Shown: positions 26,833 through 36,766, numbered from the stretch's first letter. The stretch is 59,476 bases of DNA from CAIKZZ01 sp036742455 (GCA_036742455.1 DAINQU010000018.1:1-59476), one strand, 5' to 3'. Made by a program: numbers and translations. The notes: a model not told the origin generated them from the sequence alone.

Positions 26833-28509
26833 TTAGAACTTGAAGCGCAGGCCCGAGCCGAGGATGCTGTTGGTGCTGAAGTTCGGGGACGCCGCACCCG
26901 TCGAGGTGCTGATCGCCGACGCGCCCTTCTGACCGCCGAACTGCGAGTACATGTAACCCACGTACCAGTCCGTGTTCTTGCCCAACGTGTAATCAAAGAT
27001 CAGCGAAACGTCTTTGATGCCGCCCGACGGAATCGCGAGGTTGCTCGCCGTCTTGTACGAACCGTACGCAAAGTCGTAGACGCCCAACGCGACGAGGACC
27101 TTCGGGCTGAACTTGTAATCGCCACCCACGAAGTAGATGTCGACCGGCTGATTGCCGTCCGTGTAGGACGTAAACGTCGCCGGAATGCCGAAGATCATCC
27201 CGTCCGTGACCGACGTCGACGTCAGCGTCAGCGACGGCTTGGTCAACGCGTAGTGCTCAAAGCCACCTTTCAGCGTCAGGTTGTCGGTCGGCTTCGCCTT
27301 CAACGCCACCAACATGGCGTTCACATCGTACAGGGTGTCCTTCAGGTAGTACGGCGAGGTCACCGACCACGTGTTGGTACCGTCCTTGATCGCGTTGCGG
27401 AAGCTCGAGTACACGAACTGCGCACCGAACATGGCATTCTCGTAGCCGACGTTCACGACGTAGCCCTGATCCGCGCTTGGGATGCCAGCGGCACCGCCGA
27501 TCGCGTAGGCGGCCGTCACGTTGACGTTGCCGAACTTCGCCACGTACTTGGCGCTGTTGTCGAGGCGGGTCAACTCGGACACGCCACCGCCGCCGCCGAT
27601 CGTTCCGGAGATGCCGAACGGCGAGAACAAGTCGGCTTTGAGCGCCGGATCGTAGCCGCCGAGCACGTCGCCAACCGGATTCGTGTTGCGACCGAGCTGC
27701 AGAGTGCCGATGCCGTCCTTGCCGATGCCGACCCACGCCTGGCGACCGAACAATTGGCCGTCCAATGCGCTGTTCAGGTTGATCGAGGCGGTGTGGGACG
27801 TTGTAGTGGTCGTGCTGCCCGAGGTCGTCTTCACGCCGGTGGTGCCGGCCATGTTGATGGCCTGGTTGTTCAACTGGCCGGTCGGGAGGTTAAAGCCCGA
27901 CTCAAGGGCAAAGGTGACGCGCAGGCCGTTACCGATGTCCTTGTTGGCACGGATGCCCCAACGCGAGTCGTTCAGACCGCCGTTGTACATCTGCGTCTGA
28001 CCGCCCTTGCCGACGGCGATCCCTTGCGAGACCGGGTCAAACGGCTGGAAGGTCGACGAGAACGTCGTGCCGCCGGTCAGCGAGTGCTGAATCGTGGCGA
28101 CGCCCGCATCCAAAATGCCGTACAACTCGACGCCGCTACCGGCAGCCACCGAGGCAACCTTCGCGGCCACCTTCGCAATCGAGTCGCTCTGATCGTCGCG
28201 TGCCTTCTCGGACGAGGCGACGGCCTTCTCAAGCTTCTCCACCTTCTCGCCCTGCGCCTTCAGCTCGGCGTTCTGCTGGACGAGCTGCGCATTCGACTGC
28301 TGCAACTGCGCATTAGCGGCTTCGAGCTTGTTCAGGCGATCGACGAGCATCTGGATCTGATCGCGAACCGACTGGATCTCGGTCTGCTGCGTCGCGATCT
28401 GTTCCTTATCCTTGTCCTTGGCGGTGCCGGCATGGGCGGCAAACGGAACAGCAACGCTGAGCGCAATGGCGACAGCGCCGCGCACGAGGTAACGGTTAAT
28501 AGAAGTCAT
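26833..28509 (-). CDS. Outer-membrane porin with N-terminal coiled coil (DcaP-like)
   Basis: This is a 16-strand-type general porin subunit of 558 residues. A signal peptide spans about 1-27 (AAHAG). A long coiled coil rich in Gln, Asn and Lys spans about 34-120, followed by a beta-barrel beginning GVELYGILDAGV. LNDSRWGIRANKDIGNGL and LFGRQAWVGIG are typical of Gram-negative porins, and the last residue is Phe (GLRFKF), the BAM recognition end. The coiled coil is as in DcaP-type porins, where it helps trimer formation. GGAGGG precedes the ATG. A strong terminator follows. It is probably well expressed. Confidence 0.88.
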   Translation of the reverse strand: MTSINRYLVRGAVAIALSVAVPFAAHAGTAKDKDKEQIATQQTEIQSVRDQIQMLVDRLNKLEAANAQLQQSNAQLVQQNAELKAQGEKVEKLEKAVASSEKARDDQSDSIAKVAAKVASVAAGSGVELYGILDAGVATIQHSLTGGTTFSSTFQPFDPVSQGIAVGKGGQTQMYNGGLNDSRWGIRANKDIGNGLRVTFALESGFNLPTGQLNNQAINMAGTTGVKTTSGSTTTTTSHTASINLNSALDGQLFGRQAWVGIGKDGIGTLQLGRNTNPVGDVLGGYDPALKADLFSPFGISGTIGGGGGVSELTRLDNSAKYVAKFGNVNVTAAYAIGGAAGIPSADQGYVVNVGYENAMFGAQFVYSSFRNAIKDGTNTWSVTSPYYLKDTLYDVNAMLVALKAKPTDNLTLKGGFEHYALTKPSLTLTSTSVTDGMIFGIPATFTSYTDGNQPVDIYFVGGDYKFSPKVLVALGVYDFAYGSYKTASNLAIPSGGIKDVSLIFDYTLGKNTDWYVGYMYSQFGGQKGASAISTSTGAASPNFSTNSILGSGLRFKF

Positions 28510-28691
28510 AGTCGGCCCTCCAGAGCCTCTGAGTCGATCAGTTCAATTCCTATATCGCGACGGGGGGGAACCGCCTGCGATGGCATGGCGCGCAGTATGT
28601 GTATGAAATATTTCAATCGTGTTAAACCGACGCCAACTAAGGTCACAGTTTTTGCAACGCACCCTGGGCGACTCGCGTCCCGGCGACGCGC

Positions 28692-28732
28692 GCAAATTCG
28701 CAACGACCGTTTGGTCGTTCCGCGGTATTTGC
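28692..28732. repeat. Nested inverted repeat, candidate operator
   Basis: Outer arms are GCAAAT (28692-28697) and ATTTGC (28727-28732). Inner arms are AACGACC (28702-28708) and GGTCGTT (28713-28719) around GTTT. The perfect inner 7-bp arms could be a dimeric repressor site or an RNA hairpin in a leader. No regulator gene is adjacent. Confidence 0.45.
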
Positions 28733-28750
28733 GATTATAGAGCGGTCATT

Positions 28751-28776
28751 TCGATATATCCATTGAGACATATCGA
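28751..28776. repeat. Inverted repeat TCGATAT-N12-ATATCGA
   Basis: Perfect 7-bp arms separated by 12 bases lie upstream of the metal-efflux adaptor gene. The size and spacing suit a dimeric DNA-binding regulator. This rests on symmetry only. Confidence 0.4.
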
Positions 28777-28981
28777 TGTTGCAAAGAAGTCACAAGTCTC
28801 CGGCCTCACGCAGCGCATGGGCGACAATCGCCCAGCCCGAAACAACCGCGATGGATTCGTCATATTCTTGCAACGTGTAAATTGCATCGTGGAAACAGAA
28901 CCTGCGCTCAGGGAACCTTCGGGGACGCACCGAGTCGCATATACTCCGCGCGCCGCCCGCCCCCCCGCCGAGGAAGGAATT

Positions 28982-30172
28982 GTGAATTTGCCCCCATCAA
29001 CCGAGCGCCGCACGATGCGTCGTGGACGGCTTGTTGCATTGATCGCCGGCATCGCCGTCGTCGGCGGCTTACTGGCCGTCAAGCTGTGGTCGCACACGCC
29101 ACCGCCGGAGGCCGCGTCCCCGGCCGAGCACACGTTCCAACCGACCGAAGCGCAAAAGCGCGCCCTGGCCATCGCGGCGGTGACCGAGGGCAGCTTCCGT
29201 TCGGAAATCGCCACCGAGGGTGTGGTGGCATTCAATGACGAGGCGATGACGCCGGTGTACTCCCCCTATTCCGGGCGCGTCACCCACGTTGCGGCGCACC
29301 TCGGTGACCGAGTCAAACGAGGGCAGAAGCTCTATACCATTGCCGGCGGCGAGTACGCGCAAGGCCAAAGCGACGTGGCCAGCACCCGCGCGGTCGTCGA
29401 CACGGCGCGAGCGAACGAACGCCGCCAGAAGGACTTGTACGAGGCCGGGGCGTCCGCCGAGCGCGACTGGCAGCAAGCGCAGGCCGATCGCATCGCCGCG
29501 GAAGCCGCCTGGAATGCGGCGCGGGCTCGATTGCGCATTTTAGGCCACAGCGAAGCCGAGATCGATGCGCTGGAGAAGGCCCCGATCGGAGGCGTGGAAA
29601 CCACTGTCTCCGCGCCGATCGATGGCACCGTCACCCAACGCGCCATCGCGGTCGGGGAACTGGTGCAGAGTGCCGCGAACGGCGGAAGCACGCCCGTCTT
29701 TGTGATCGCCGACGTCAAAACCGTGTGGGTGATGGGCTGGGTGCGCGAAGCGGATGCGGCGGCCGTGCACCCCGGTCAAACGGCAGAGATCACGGTCGCC
29801 TCGCTGCCGGGCGAGCGCTACGCAGGCAAAGTGCTCTCGGTCGCGTCGGGACTCGATCCCAACAATCACCGACTCGCGGTGCGCATTGCACTGGACAACC
29901 GTGCCGGGCGGCTGAAGCCGGAGATGTATGCGGAGGTGCGCATTGCAACCTCTGAAGCCGTCCGCCATCCGTCCGTGCCGAGCACCGCCGTTGTCTACGA
30001 CGGCGAGATCACCCGCGTCTTCGTGGAGGTGAACGGCAAAATTCAGGGACGGAACATCCGCGTCGGACGGCGGATGGGCGACCAACTCGAAGTGCTTGAG
30101 GGCCTCGCGGTGGGCGAGAAGATCGTCACCTCCTCCACCCTGTTTGTCGATCACGCCGTCGCCGGGGAATAG
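28982..30172 (+). CDS. Heavy-metal RND efflux adaptor (CusB/CzcB-like)
   Basis: This is the periplasmic adaptor of the second RND system. GTG at 28982, with AGGAAGG four bases upstream, gives 396 residues. An ATG at 29015 is the alternative. A membrane segment (about 16-34) is followed by a VYSPYSGRVTHVAAHLGDRVKRGQ-type lipoyl motif, a helical hairpin with ERDWQQAQADRIAAEAAWN, and the second half VSAPIDGTVTQRAIAVGE. The C-terminal region RVFVEVNGKIQGRNI is typical of the CzcB/CusB group. No N-terminal metal-binding Met or His cluster is evident, so the metal is unknown. Confidence 0.87.
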   Translation: MNLPPSTERRTMRRGRLVALIAGIAVVGGLLAVKLWSHTPPPEAASPAEHTFQPTEAQKRALAIAAVTEGSFRSEIATEGVVAFNDEAMTPVYSPYSGRVTHVAAHLGDRVKRGQKLYTIAGGEYAQGQSDVASTRAVVDTARANERRQKDLYEAGASAERDWQQAQADRIAAEAAWNAARARLRILGHSEAEIDALEKAPIGGVETTVSAPIDGTVTQRAIAVGELVQSAANGGSTPVFVIADVKTVWVMGWVREADAAAVHPGQTAEITVASLPGERYAGKVLSVASGLDPNNHRLAVRIALDNRAGRLKPEMYAEVRIATSEAVRHPSVPSTAVVYDGEITRVFVEVNGKIQGRNIRVGRRMGDQLEVLEGLAVGEKIVTSSTLFVDHAVAGE

Positions 30173-30175
30173 GCC

Positions 30176-33100
30176 GTGAACCGGATTGTCGAGTTTGCGC
30201 TCAAGCAGCGCTTCTTCGTCCTGATGATGCTCATCGGGACCTTGGCGGTCGGCGCGTTCAGCTTTTGGCGTCTCAATATAGAGGCATACCCCGATCCGGT
30301 TCCGCCCTTGGTCGATATCATCGCGCAGAGTCCGGGTCTCTCCGCCGAGGAGATGGAACGGTACGTCACGATCCCGATCGAAGTGCAGATGGCGGGCATT
30401 CCGCACGTCACGGCCATCCGCACGATCTCGCTGTTCGGCCTGACCGACGTCAAGTTGCAGTTCACCTACGACTTCACCTACGAACAGGCGGAGCAGTGGG
30501 TCATTAATCGGCTGGCGCAGCTGCCGCCGCTGCCGAACGGGGTGCAACCCCAGATTTCACCGTCGAGCCCCATCGGTGAGATCTATCGCTATCGACTGGT
30601 CGCCCCCCCGGGCTACCCCGTCGCGGACCTGAAGACGCTGCAAGACTGGGTGCTGCAACGGCGCTTCAAGGCCATACCCGGCGTCATTGACGTGAACGGC
30701 TGGGGCGGCAAGACGAAGACCTACGAAGTCGCCGTGGACGCGCACAAAATGACCGAGCACGGCGTCACCGTGCCGCAAGTGCTCGCCGCGATAGGCAATG
30801 CCAACATCAACGTGGGCGGCCAGACCGTGGATATCGGACCGCAGGCGGCCGTGGTCCGCGGTGTCGGCCAGATACACTCCGTGGACGATATCGCCCGCAC
30901 CACCGTGGCCACCGTCCGTGGCGTGCCGATCCTCGTCTCGGACGTCGCTGCCGTGAGCATCGGCAACGAGCCGCGCCTCGGCATTGCCGGCCACGACGGG
31001 GACGACGATATCGTCGAGGGCATCGTGCTGATGCGTCGGGGTGCGCAGAGCATGCCGACGATCGAAAAGGTCAATGCCGAGGTGGAGCGTATCAACGGCT
31101 CCAACGTCCTCCCACCGGGCGTCCGGCTGGAGCGCATTTACGATCGTGCGGACCTCATACACCTGACCACCCACACCGTATTGCACAACATGGTGGTCGG
31201 TATCGGTCTCATCTTCTTATTGCAATGGCTCTTCCTGGGCAATCTGCGCAGCGCCTTTATCGTCGCGATGACGATCCCCTTCGCACTGTCCTTCGCCATC
31301 GCGCTGATGGTCGCCATGGGCGAGTCGGCCAACCTGCTCTCGGTCGGCGCCATCGACTTCGGTCTGGTGGTCGACGCCTCGGTCATCATGGTCGAGAACA
31401 TCTTCCGACACCTCAATCAACGCGGCGCCACCAAGCAGGACGAGCGGCCGGGACTGCATCGCTTGCGGACGACGATGGGCCTGCAAGGAAAATTTGCCCT
31501 CATCGCCAACTCGGCAACCGAGGTAAACAAAGCGATCCTCTTTTCGGCCGCAATCATCATCGCCGGCTTCGTCCCCCTGTTCACCATGGCGGGCATTGAG
31601 GGCCACATCTTCGGGCCCATGGCGAAGACCTATGCCTACGCGATCACCGGCGGTCTGATCGCCACGTTCACGATCTCGCCCGCCTTGAGTTCTCTCCTCC
31701 TCAAAGTGGGCAGTGGGCACGGCGAGGAGGAGACGTGGATTGACCGGTCACTGCGTCGCATCTACGCACCCGTCGTCGAATTCGCCCTCGCCCACCGGCG
31801 CCGTACCTTTCTTGCGGTCGGGGTCTTACTCGTACTGGCGGTCTTGGCCGCACGCGGGCTCGGCCTCGAATTCCTGCCGAAGCTTGAAGAAGGCAACCTG
31901 TGGATCCGCGCCACGATGCCCGCTTCGGTGTCGTTGAGCGAAGGCGATGCCCCGGTGAACGGGATGCGCCGCATCATCGGCTCGTTTCCGGAAGTGGAAA
32001 CGGTCGTCTCCCAACACGGGCGGCCCGACGACGGCACCGACGCCACGGGCTTCTTCAACGCCGAGTTCTTCGTTCCGCTCAAACCCGCCGATCGTTGGCC
32101 GAAGGGCGAAGACAAAGAGGCGCTGACGCAGCGCATGACGAAAGCGTTGAGTGACGCGTATCCGGGCGTCGAGTTCAATTTCTCGCAGTACATCCAAGAC
32201 AACGTCGAAGAGGCCGCCTCCGGCGTGAAGGGTGAGAACTCGATTAAGCTCTACGGGCCGGACCTCGTCACCCTCGAGCGCACGGCCGATCAGATCAAGA
32301 CGGTGTTGGCGGGCGTGCCGGGCGTGACCGACCTCGCGGTCCTGCAGTCGCTCGGGCAACCCACCGTCAAGATCGATATTGATCGCGAGCGTGCGGGCCG
32401 TTACGGACTCGCACCGGGCGACATCAACGCGACGGTCCAAGCGGCGATCGGCGGCCAATCCCCCGGTGACCTGTACGAACCGTCGAGTGACCGCCATTTC
32501 CCGATCGTGGTCCGCCTCGGCCCCGAATATCGCGGCAGTCTGGAGGCCATTTCACGGATCCAGCTCGGCGCGCAAGGACCCAACGGTCCGATCCAGGTGC
32601 CGCTCAGCGAAGTGGCGCACGTGCAGCTGGTGTCGGGCGCCTCGTTCATCTACCGCGAGCAGCAGGAACGCTACATCCCTATCAAGTTCTCGGTGCGCGG
32701 CCGTGACCTCGGTAGCGCTGTCCTCGAAGCCGAGCAGAAGGTGAACGAGGCCGTCGCACTGCCGCCGGGCTACCGCCTGGAATGGGTCGGCGAATTCGGC
32801 AACTTGCAGGAGGCCCTCGCTCGGCTCGGGGTGGTGGTGCCCATCAGCATCGTCTTGATCTGCCTGCTGCTCTACATCAACTTCGGCAGTATCGTCGACG
32901 TACTGTTGGCCGCGAGCGTCATCCCCATGGCCTTGATCGGCGGCATCTTCGCGTTGTACCTCACCGGTACGGCATTCAGCGTCTCGGCCGCCATCGGCTT
33001 TGTGGCGCTGTTCGGAATTGCGGCGATGGACGGCATCATCGTCTTGTCGTACTACAACCAAAATCTGGACCTGGGCATGAGTCGTGCGGAGGCCATCCGG

Positions 33101-33346
33101 CGTACCTGCGAGGTGCAGATGCGACCGGTCGTCATGACCTGCGTCGTGGCCTGCGTCGGCCTCGTCCCCGCCGCACTCTCGACCGGCATTGGCTCGCAGG
33201 TGCAAAAGCCGCTGGCCTTGGTCGTCGTCGGGGGCATCTTGCTGGCGCCGATTTTGATCTTGGTCGTGCTGCCGGTGCTGATCGATGCGTTCTCGCCGCG
33301 CGGCCGAAGCACCGACGCGGCAACGCCGCCCGCGGAGGCCCCATGA
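30176..33346 (+). CDS. Heavy-metal RND efflux permease (CusA/CzcA family)
   Basis: This inner-membrane proton/metal antiporter has 1056 residues and starts with GTG three bases after the adaptor stop. IEAYPDPVPPLVDIIAQSPG is the family porter start. Helix 4 reads GLVVDASVIMVENIFRHL, with a single aspartate and the VEN motif of the HME group. NFSQYIQDNVEEAASGVKG is typical of CzcA-like members. I do not see the three-methionine relay of CusA, so copper/silver specificity is not supported. It overlaps the outer-membrane factor gene by four bases. Confidence 0.88.
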   Translation: MNRIVEFALKQRFFVLMMLIGTLAVGAFSFWRLNIEAYPDPVPPLVDIIAQSPGLSAEEMERYVTIPIEVQMAGIPHVTAIRTISLFGLTDVKLQFTYDFTYEQAEQWVINRLAQLPPLPNGVQPQISPSSPIGEIYRYRLVAPPGYPVADLKTLQDWVLQRRFKAIPGVIDVNGWGGKTKTYEVAVDAHKMTEHGVTVPQVLAAIGNANINVGGQTVDIGPQAAVVRGVGQIHSVDDIARTTVATVRGVPILVSDVAAVSIGNEPRLGIAGHDGDDDIVEGIVLMRRGAQSMPTIEKVNAEVERINGSNVLPPGVRLERIYDRADLIHLTTHTVLHNMVVGIGLIFLLQWLFLGNLRSAFIVAMTIPFALSFAIALMVAMGESANLLSVGAIDFGLVVDASVIMVENIFRHLNQRGATKQDERPGLHRLRTTMGLQGKFALIANSATEVNKAILFSAAIIIAGFVPLFTMAGIEGHIFGPMAKTYAYAITGGLIATFTISPALSSLLLKVGSGHGEEETWIDRSLRRIYAPVVEFALAHRRRTFLAVGVLLVLAVLAARGLGLEFLPKLEEGNLWIRATMPASVSLSEGDAPVNGMRRIIGSFPEVETVVSQHGRPDDGTDATGFFNAEFFVPLKPADRWPKGEDKEALTQRMTKALSDAYPGVEFNFSQYIQDNVEEAASGVKGENSIKLYGPDLVTLERTADQIKTVLAGVPGVTDLAVLQSLGQPTVKIDIDRERAGRYGLAPGDINATVQAAIGGQSPGDLYEPSSDRHFPIVVRLGPEYRGSLEAISRIQLGAQGPNGPIQVPLSEVAHVQLVSGASFIYREQQERYIPIKFSVRGRDLGSAVLEAEQKVNEAVALPPGYRLEWVGEFGNLQEALARLGVVVPISIVLICLLLYINFGSIVDVLLAASVIPMALIGGIFALYLTGTAFSVSAAIGFVALFGIAAMDGIIVLSYYNQNLDLGMSRAEAIRRTCEVQMRPVVMTCVVACVGLVPAALSTGIGSQVQKPLALVVVGGILLAPILILVVLPVLIDAFSPRGRSTDAATPPAEAP

Positions 33347-34752
33347 AACGTCTGCTCGTAGGCGCCGTCGTGACGGCGCTGCTCAGCGGCTGTGCGGTCG
33401 GCCCGGACTTCCACGAGCCTGCCGCACCCTCGGTCACGACCTACCTACCCGGCGAGACGGCCGCGCCCACCGCAACCACCGCGGCATCGCTGTCGGCCGA
33501 GTGGTGGACGGCACTGGGGTCTAAGGACCTCAACGACGCCGTGGAGCGCGCGCTGGCGCACAACGCGGACCTCGCCGCGGCGCGTGCGACCTTGCGCGTC
33601 GCGCAAGAGCAGGCTCGCGCCCAACGCGCAAGCCTCTGGCCCACGGCGACGGTGGACCTCAACGTGGATCGGCAACACACCGCCGACGCGCTCAGTCCCA
33701 ACCTCAACTCGGCGCAAAACCCCTACACCCTGCGCACGGGCCAGGTTGCGGTTGCGTACGCACCCGATCTCTTCGGCGGCGCCCGCCGCGCGATCGAGTC
33801 GGCCGATGCCCAAACGGCCTATCAGGCGAGCGAGGTCGCGGCGGCGCGCACGACGTTGGCCGCGAACGTCGTTTTGGCCGCCGTCCAAGACGCGGCGTTG
33901 AGCGCCGAAGTCGTCACCGCGGAGCAAGCCATCGCCGTGCAGACCGACTTGCTGGCGCTCACCCGCCGGCAACGCGATGCCGGTGCGGTCAGTACGGCCG
34001 TCGTCATTCAGCAAGAGTCCGCGTTGGCGCAACAGCAAGCCGCGCTGCCCGCGCTGCGCAAGCAACGTGAGCAAAATCGCGATGCGTGGGCGACGCTCAT
34101 GGGCGGCGTCCCCGCCTCGACCGTGCTGCCCACGATCACGCTCGCCGCGCTGACGGTGCCCGTCGTGCCGGTGCTCGTCCCCTCCCAACTGGTGGCCGCC
34201 CGCCCGGACATCCGTGCCGCGAGCGCGCTGCTGCACGCGGCGAGCGCCAACGTCGGCGTCGCGCTCGCCGCCCAGTTGCCGCAACTGTCGCTCACCGCGA
34301 CCCTCGGGCGCACCACCGACGCGACGAGCGCGCTCTTGGGAAGCGCGGGCCGATTCTGGGATCTCACCGGCGATCTGGCCCAGCCGATCTTCCAGGGTGG
34401 CGCGTTGCTACACCGTCGTCGCGCCGCGGAGGCCGCCTTGGATGCGGCGAAAGCGCAGTACCGCTCGACGGTCCTCGGCGCGTTTCAGAACGTCGCCGAC
34501 GTGCTGTGGGCGCTCGATGAGGACACCCGGGCGCTCGATGCGGCCGTGACGATCGAGACGACGGCCCAGCAGACGTGGGACCTCGTGAAGCGGCAAGTTG
34601 CGGCCGGCGACAGCGCACGGTCCGCGGCCTTACAGGCGCAAAGTGCTTGGCTCAGTGCCCACATCAACCGCCTGAGTGCCGAGGCGACGCGCCTGAGCGA
34701 CACGGTCGCGCTCTACCAAGCCCTGGGCGGCGGCTGGGCATCCACCCCGTAG
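33343..34752 (+). CDS. RND outer-membrane factor lipoprotein (NodT family)
   Basis: The ATG at 33343 overlaps the permease stop (ATGA) and gives 469 residues. The lipoprotein signal ends LLSGC, then AVGPDFHEPA, the usual NodT start. Two efflux repeats are visible, the first with VAYAPDLFGGARRAIES and the second with DLAQPIFQGGALLHRR. It completes the adaptor-permease-channel operon, the cusB/cusA/cusC-type gene set in a different order. Confidence 0.9.
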   Translation: MKRLLVGAVVTALLSGCAVGPDFHEPAAPSVTTYLPGETAAPTATTAASLSAEWWTALGSKDLNDAVERALAHNADLAAARATLRVAQEQARAQRASLWPTATVDLNVDRQHTADALSPNLNSAQNPYTLRTGQVAVAYAPDLFGGARRAIESADAQTAYQASEVAAARTTLAANVVLAAVQDAALSAEVVTAEQAIAVQTDLLALTRRQRDAGAVSTAVVIQQESALAQQQAALPALRKQREQNRDAWATLMGGVPASTVLPTITLAALTVPVVPVLVPSQLVAARPDIRAASALLHAASANVGVALAAQLPQLSLTATLGRTTDATSALLGSAGRFWDLTGDLAQPIFQGGALLHRRRAAEAALDAAKAQYRSTVLGAFQNVADVLWALDEDTRALDAAVTIETTAQQTWDLVKRQVAAGDSARSAALQAQSAWLSAHINRLSAEATRLSDTVALYQALGGGWASTP

Positions 34753-34772
34753 GCTCATCCGTTTCGCTTGTC

Positions 34773-34790
34773 GGGCCGCCTCGGCGGCCC
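34773..34790 (+). terminator. Hairpin after the metal efflux operon
   Basis: GGGCCG/CGGCCC-type palindrome (34773-34790) lies 20 bases after the stop. There is no T run, so termination is uncertain. Confidence 0.4.
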
Positions 34791-34828
34791 GTACAGTGCC
34801 CCTCGGGATGTCTTCGGGGGGAAGGGTG

Positions 34829-36766
34829 ATGCAGCGACGTATCGGGTTGCTTTGTGTGGCGGTGTTGGGCTGGACCGTTGCCGTGGCCGAGGTGCCGGTA
34901 GGTGCCGCCGCCGTCCACTACGGCCCGGACGAGGCCCTGGCCACCGGGAACGAGTGGCTGGCCCTGCCGGACATACGCCCCACCGACGCGGCGTTGCTCA
35001 GTTTCAACGTGCTCTCCGCCCGCGATCGCGGCTTGCTTGAGGTGCGCGGCGACGGCGACCGACCGGCGCTTGTGCCGCATTTTGAGGCGGACGGTCAGCC
35101 GGCCGTGTTGCACGACCCGGCGTGGTCACTGCGCGCCCAGTGGATCCCCGAAGCCACGCAAACCGTCAACGGGGTCGAGTACACGGTGACCTATTGCGCG
35201 CCCGACGGCTTTCGCGCGGCGTTCGTCCGCCTGACCGCGACCAACCATCGCGCGGTGCCCGTGACCGTGAAGCTCGGCGTGCGCAGTTCCTTCGGCGCGC
35301 TGCGGCGGGTCACGTACGTCCCCGTAACGCTGCGCGGTGAGCGCCGCGTGGGCCCCGCAGCGTGGGTCGCACCGGGCGAGCAGTACAGTTTTGTCACCGA
35401 CGACACCCATTTCAGTTGGGCCGTCATACACCCCGGCTCCACCGGCGCCTTCCAAGTGCCGCCCGTCACGAGCGCACCGGAGGCCGATGCGGTGCGGACG
35501 GACACCCTGGCACCCGGCGGTCGCACGGAAGCGCTGTACATTCTCTCCACCGGTATCGAGGAGTTCAGCGCGGCGCACGCCGGACGCGCGCTGCGGGAAG
35601 CCCTCGATCGACTGGGCAGTGAGGCACTCATCGCGCGCACGGAGGCGTGGTGCGCCGCACGCAGCCGCACGACCGGACAGGCGGACCTCGATCGCCTCAT
35701 GAACCGCAATTTGCTGTTCACTCGGCTGTACGCGTGGGGCCGCACCTTTGATACCGAACAACTGGTCGGCGTGACCTCGCGCAGCCCGCGCTACTACGTC
35801 TCGGCCGCGTACTGGGATCGGGACGCGATGCTGTGGAGCCTGCCGGGCCTGCTCGACGCAGACCCTGCGTTTGCGCGCGAGGCGCTGGCGTACGCCTTCA
35901 CCGTGCAGCGGCGCAACACCGGCACGCACAGCCGCTTCATCGACGGCACCGTGCTCGAGGACGGCTTTCAATTGGACGAAGCCGCGGCGCCCGTGGTCGC
36001 GCTGAGCGCTTACGTCGAGGCCACGGGCGATACCGGGTTTGCGCGCGCCTATCAGCCCGTCATCGACGAGCTCGAGGCGCGCCTGCTGTCGCACCGGGAT
36101 CCCACCACCGGCCTGTACGAGTCGATGCAGGACTCACAAGACGAGTACCAAAAGCGGCCGTTCATCACCTACGACAACGTCCTCGTCTGGAAGGCCTTTC
36201 ACGATCTGGCGGCGCTGCGCCGTCGACTGGGCGACGCAAACGGCGCCCGCGCCACGGCGCGACAGGCGGATCAACTGCGCGCGGCCATCCTCACGCACAC
36301 GCTGACGGGGGATGGCACCGCGCAGCGCTTCGTCGCAGCCACCGACGGCCACGACAACGCCGAAACGGACATCCCGCCCGGTTCGTTGTTGACGCTGCCC
36401 AGCCTTGGGTTCTTGCCCGAAGACGATCCGCGCTTTGTTGCCACCTACCGGTGGCTGCACTCGCCGGCCTATCGCTACAGTTACTCCGAAGCCCCGTACG
36501 GCCTGCCCGGCAGCTACCGACTCCCGTTTACGACGGTCTGGACGCTCGACGCGGAACTCGGCCTCTCGCTGGGGCGCGATCGCGCCCTCGCCATCCTACG
36601 CACAAGCCCTTGGGACAACGGCATCGCCACCGAAGGCGTGGATCCCACCACGGCGGTACCGGATCGCGCCGGGCGCGCGTTTGCCACGGCCGCTGGCCAG
36701 TTGGCGCACGCCATTTGCCGCGCGTATTGTCTCACCCCGTCCACCGGCCACGCACCGTCTCCGTGA
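34829..36766 (+). CDS. Secreted (alpha/alpha)6-barrel glycosidase-like protein
   Basis: The ATG at 34829, with GGGGGAAGGG upstream, gives 645 residues and a clean signal peptide (about 1-21). An in-frame ATG at 34796 would add a non-signal tail. Residues about 25-230 look like a beta-sandwich domain. From about 290 the helical core has RYYVSAAYWDRDAMLWSLP, a GFQLDEAAAPVVAL helix, YDNVLVWKAFHDLAALRRRLG, SEAPYGLPGSYRLPF and NGIATEGVDPTT. This layout matches the six-hairpin glycosidase superfamily (GH15/GH63/GH125-like). The exact family and sugar are not recognised. The catalytic acids are probably among Asp-Arg-Asp and Glu-Gly, by analogy only. Confidence 0.65.
   Translation: MQRRIGLLCVAVLGWTVAVAEVPVGAAAVHYGPDEALATGNEWLALPDIRPTDAALLSFNVLSARDRGLLEVRGDGDRPALVPHFEADGQPAVLHDPAWSLRAQWIPEATQTVNGVEYTVTYCAPDGFRAAFVRLTATNHRAVPVTVKLGVRSSFGALRRVTYVPVTLRGERRVGPAAWVAPGEQYSFVTDDTHFSWAVIHPGSTGAFQVPPVTSAPEADAVRTDTLAPGGRTEALYILSTGIEEFSAAHAGRALREALDRLGSEALIARTEAWCAARSRTTGQADLDRLMNRNLLFTRLYAWGRTFDTEQLVGVTSRSPRYYVSAAYWDRDAMLWSLPGLLDADPAFAREALAYAFTVQRRNTGTHSRFIDGTVLEDGFQLDEAAAPVVALSAYVEATGDTGFARAYQPVIDELEARLLSHRDPTTGLYESMQDSQDEYQKRPFITYDNVLVWKAFHDLAALRRRLGDANGARATARQADQLRAAILTHTLTGDGTAQRFVAATDGHDNAETDIPPGSLLTLPSLGFLPEDDPRFVATYRWLHSPAYRYSYSEAPYGLPGSYRLPFTTVWTLDAELGLSLGRDRALAILRTSPWDNGIATEGVDPTTAVPDRAGRAFATAAGQLAHAICRAYCLTPSTGHAPSP

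Larger units (their letters stand above)
28510..28981. other. Divergent regulatory region between porin and metal efflux operon
   Basis: This 472-base stretch has no convincing gene and must hold both divergent promoters. It is less GC-rich than its surroundings. Visible elements are a nested inverted repeat at 28692-28732, a TCGATAT/ATATCGA inverted repeat at 28751-28776, a possible TATACT -10 box at 28940-28945 facing right, and a TATAGG box facing the porin near 28550. I could not find matching -35 boxes with confidence. Confidence 0.5.

Noticed and set aside
30176..33346. Assignment of the metal RND pump to copper/silver (CusA)
   Set aside because: The periplasmic methionine relay of CusA is not apparent, and the adaptor lacks an N-terminal Met-rich site. 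The metal is left open.
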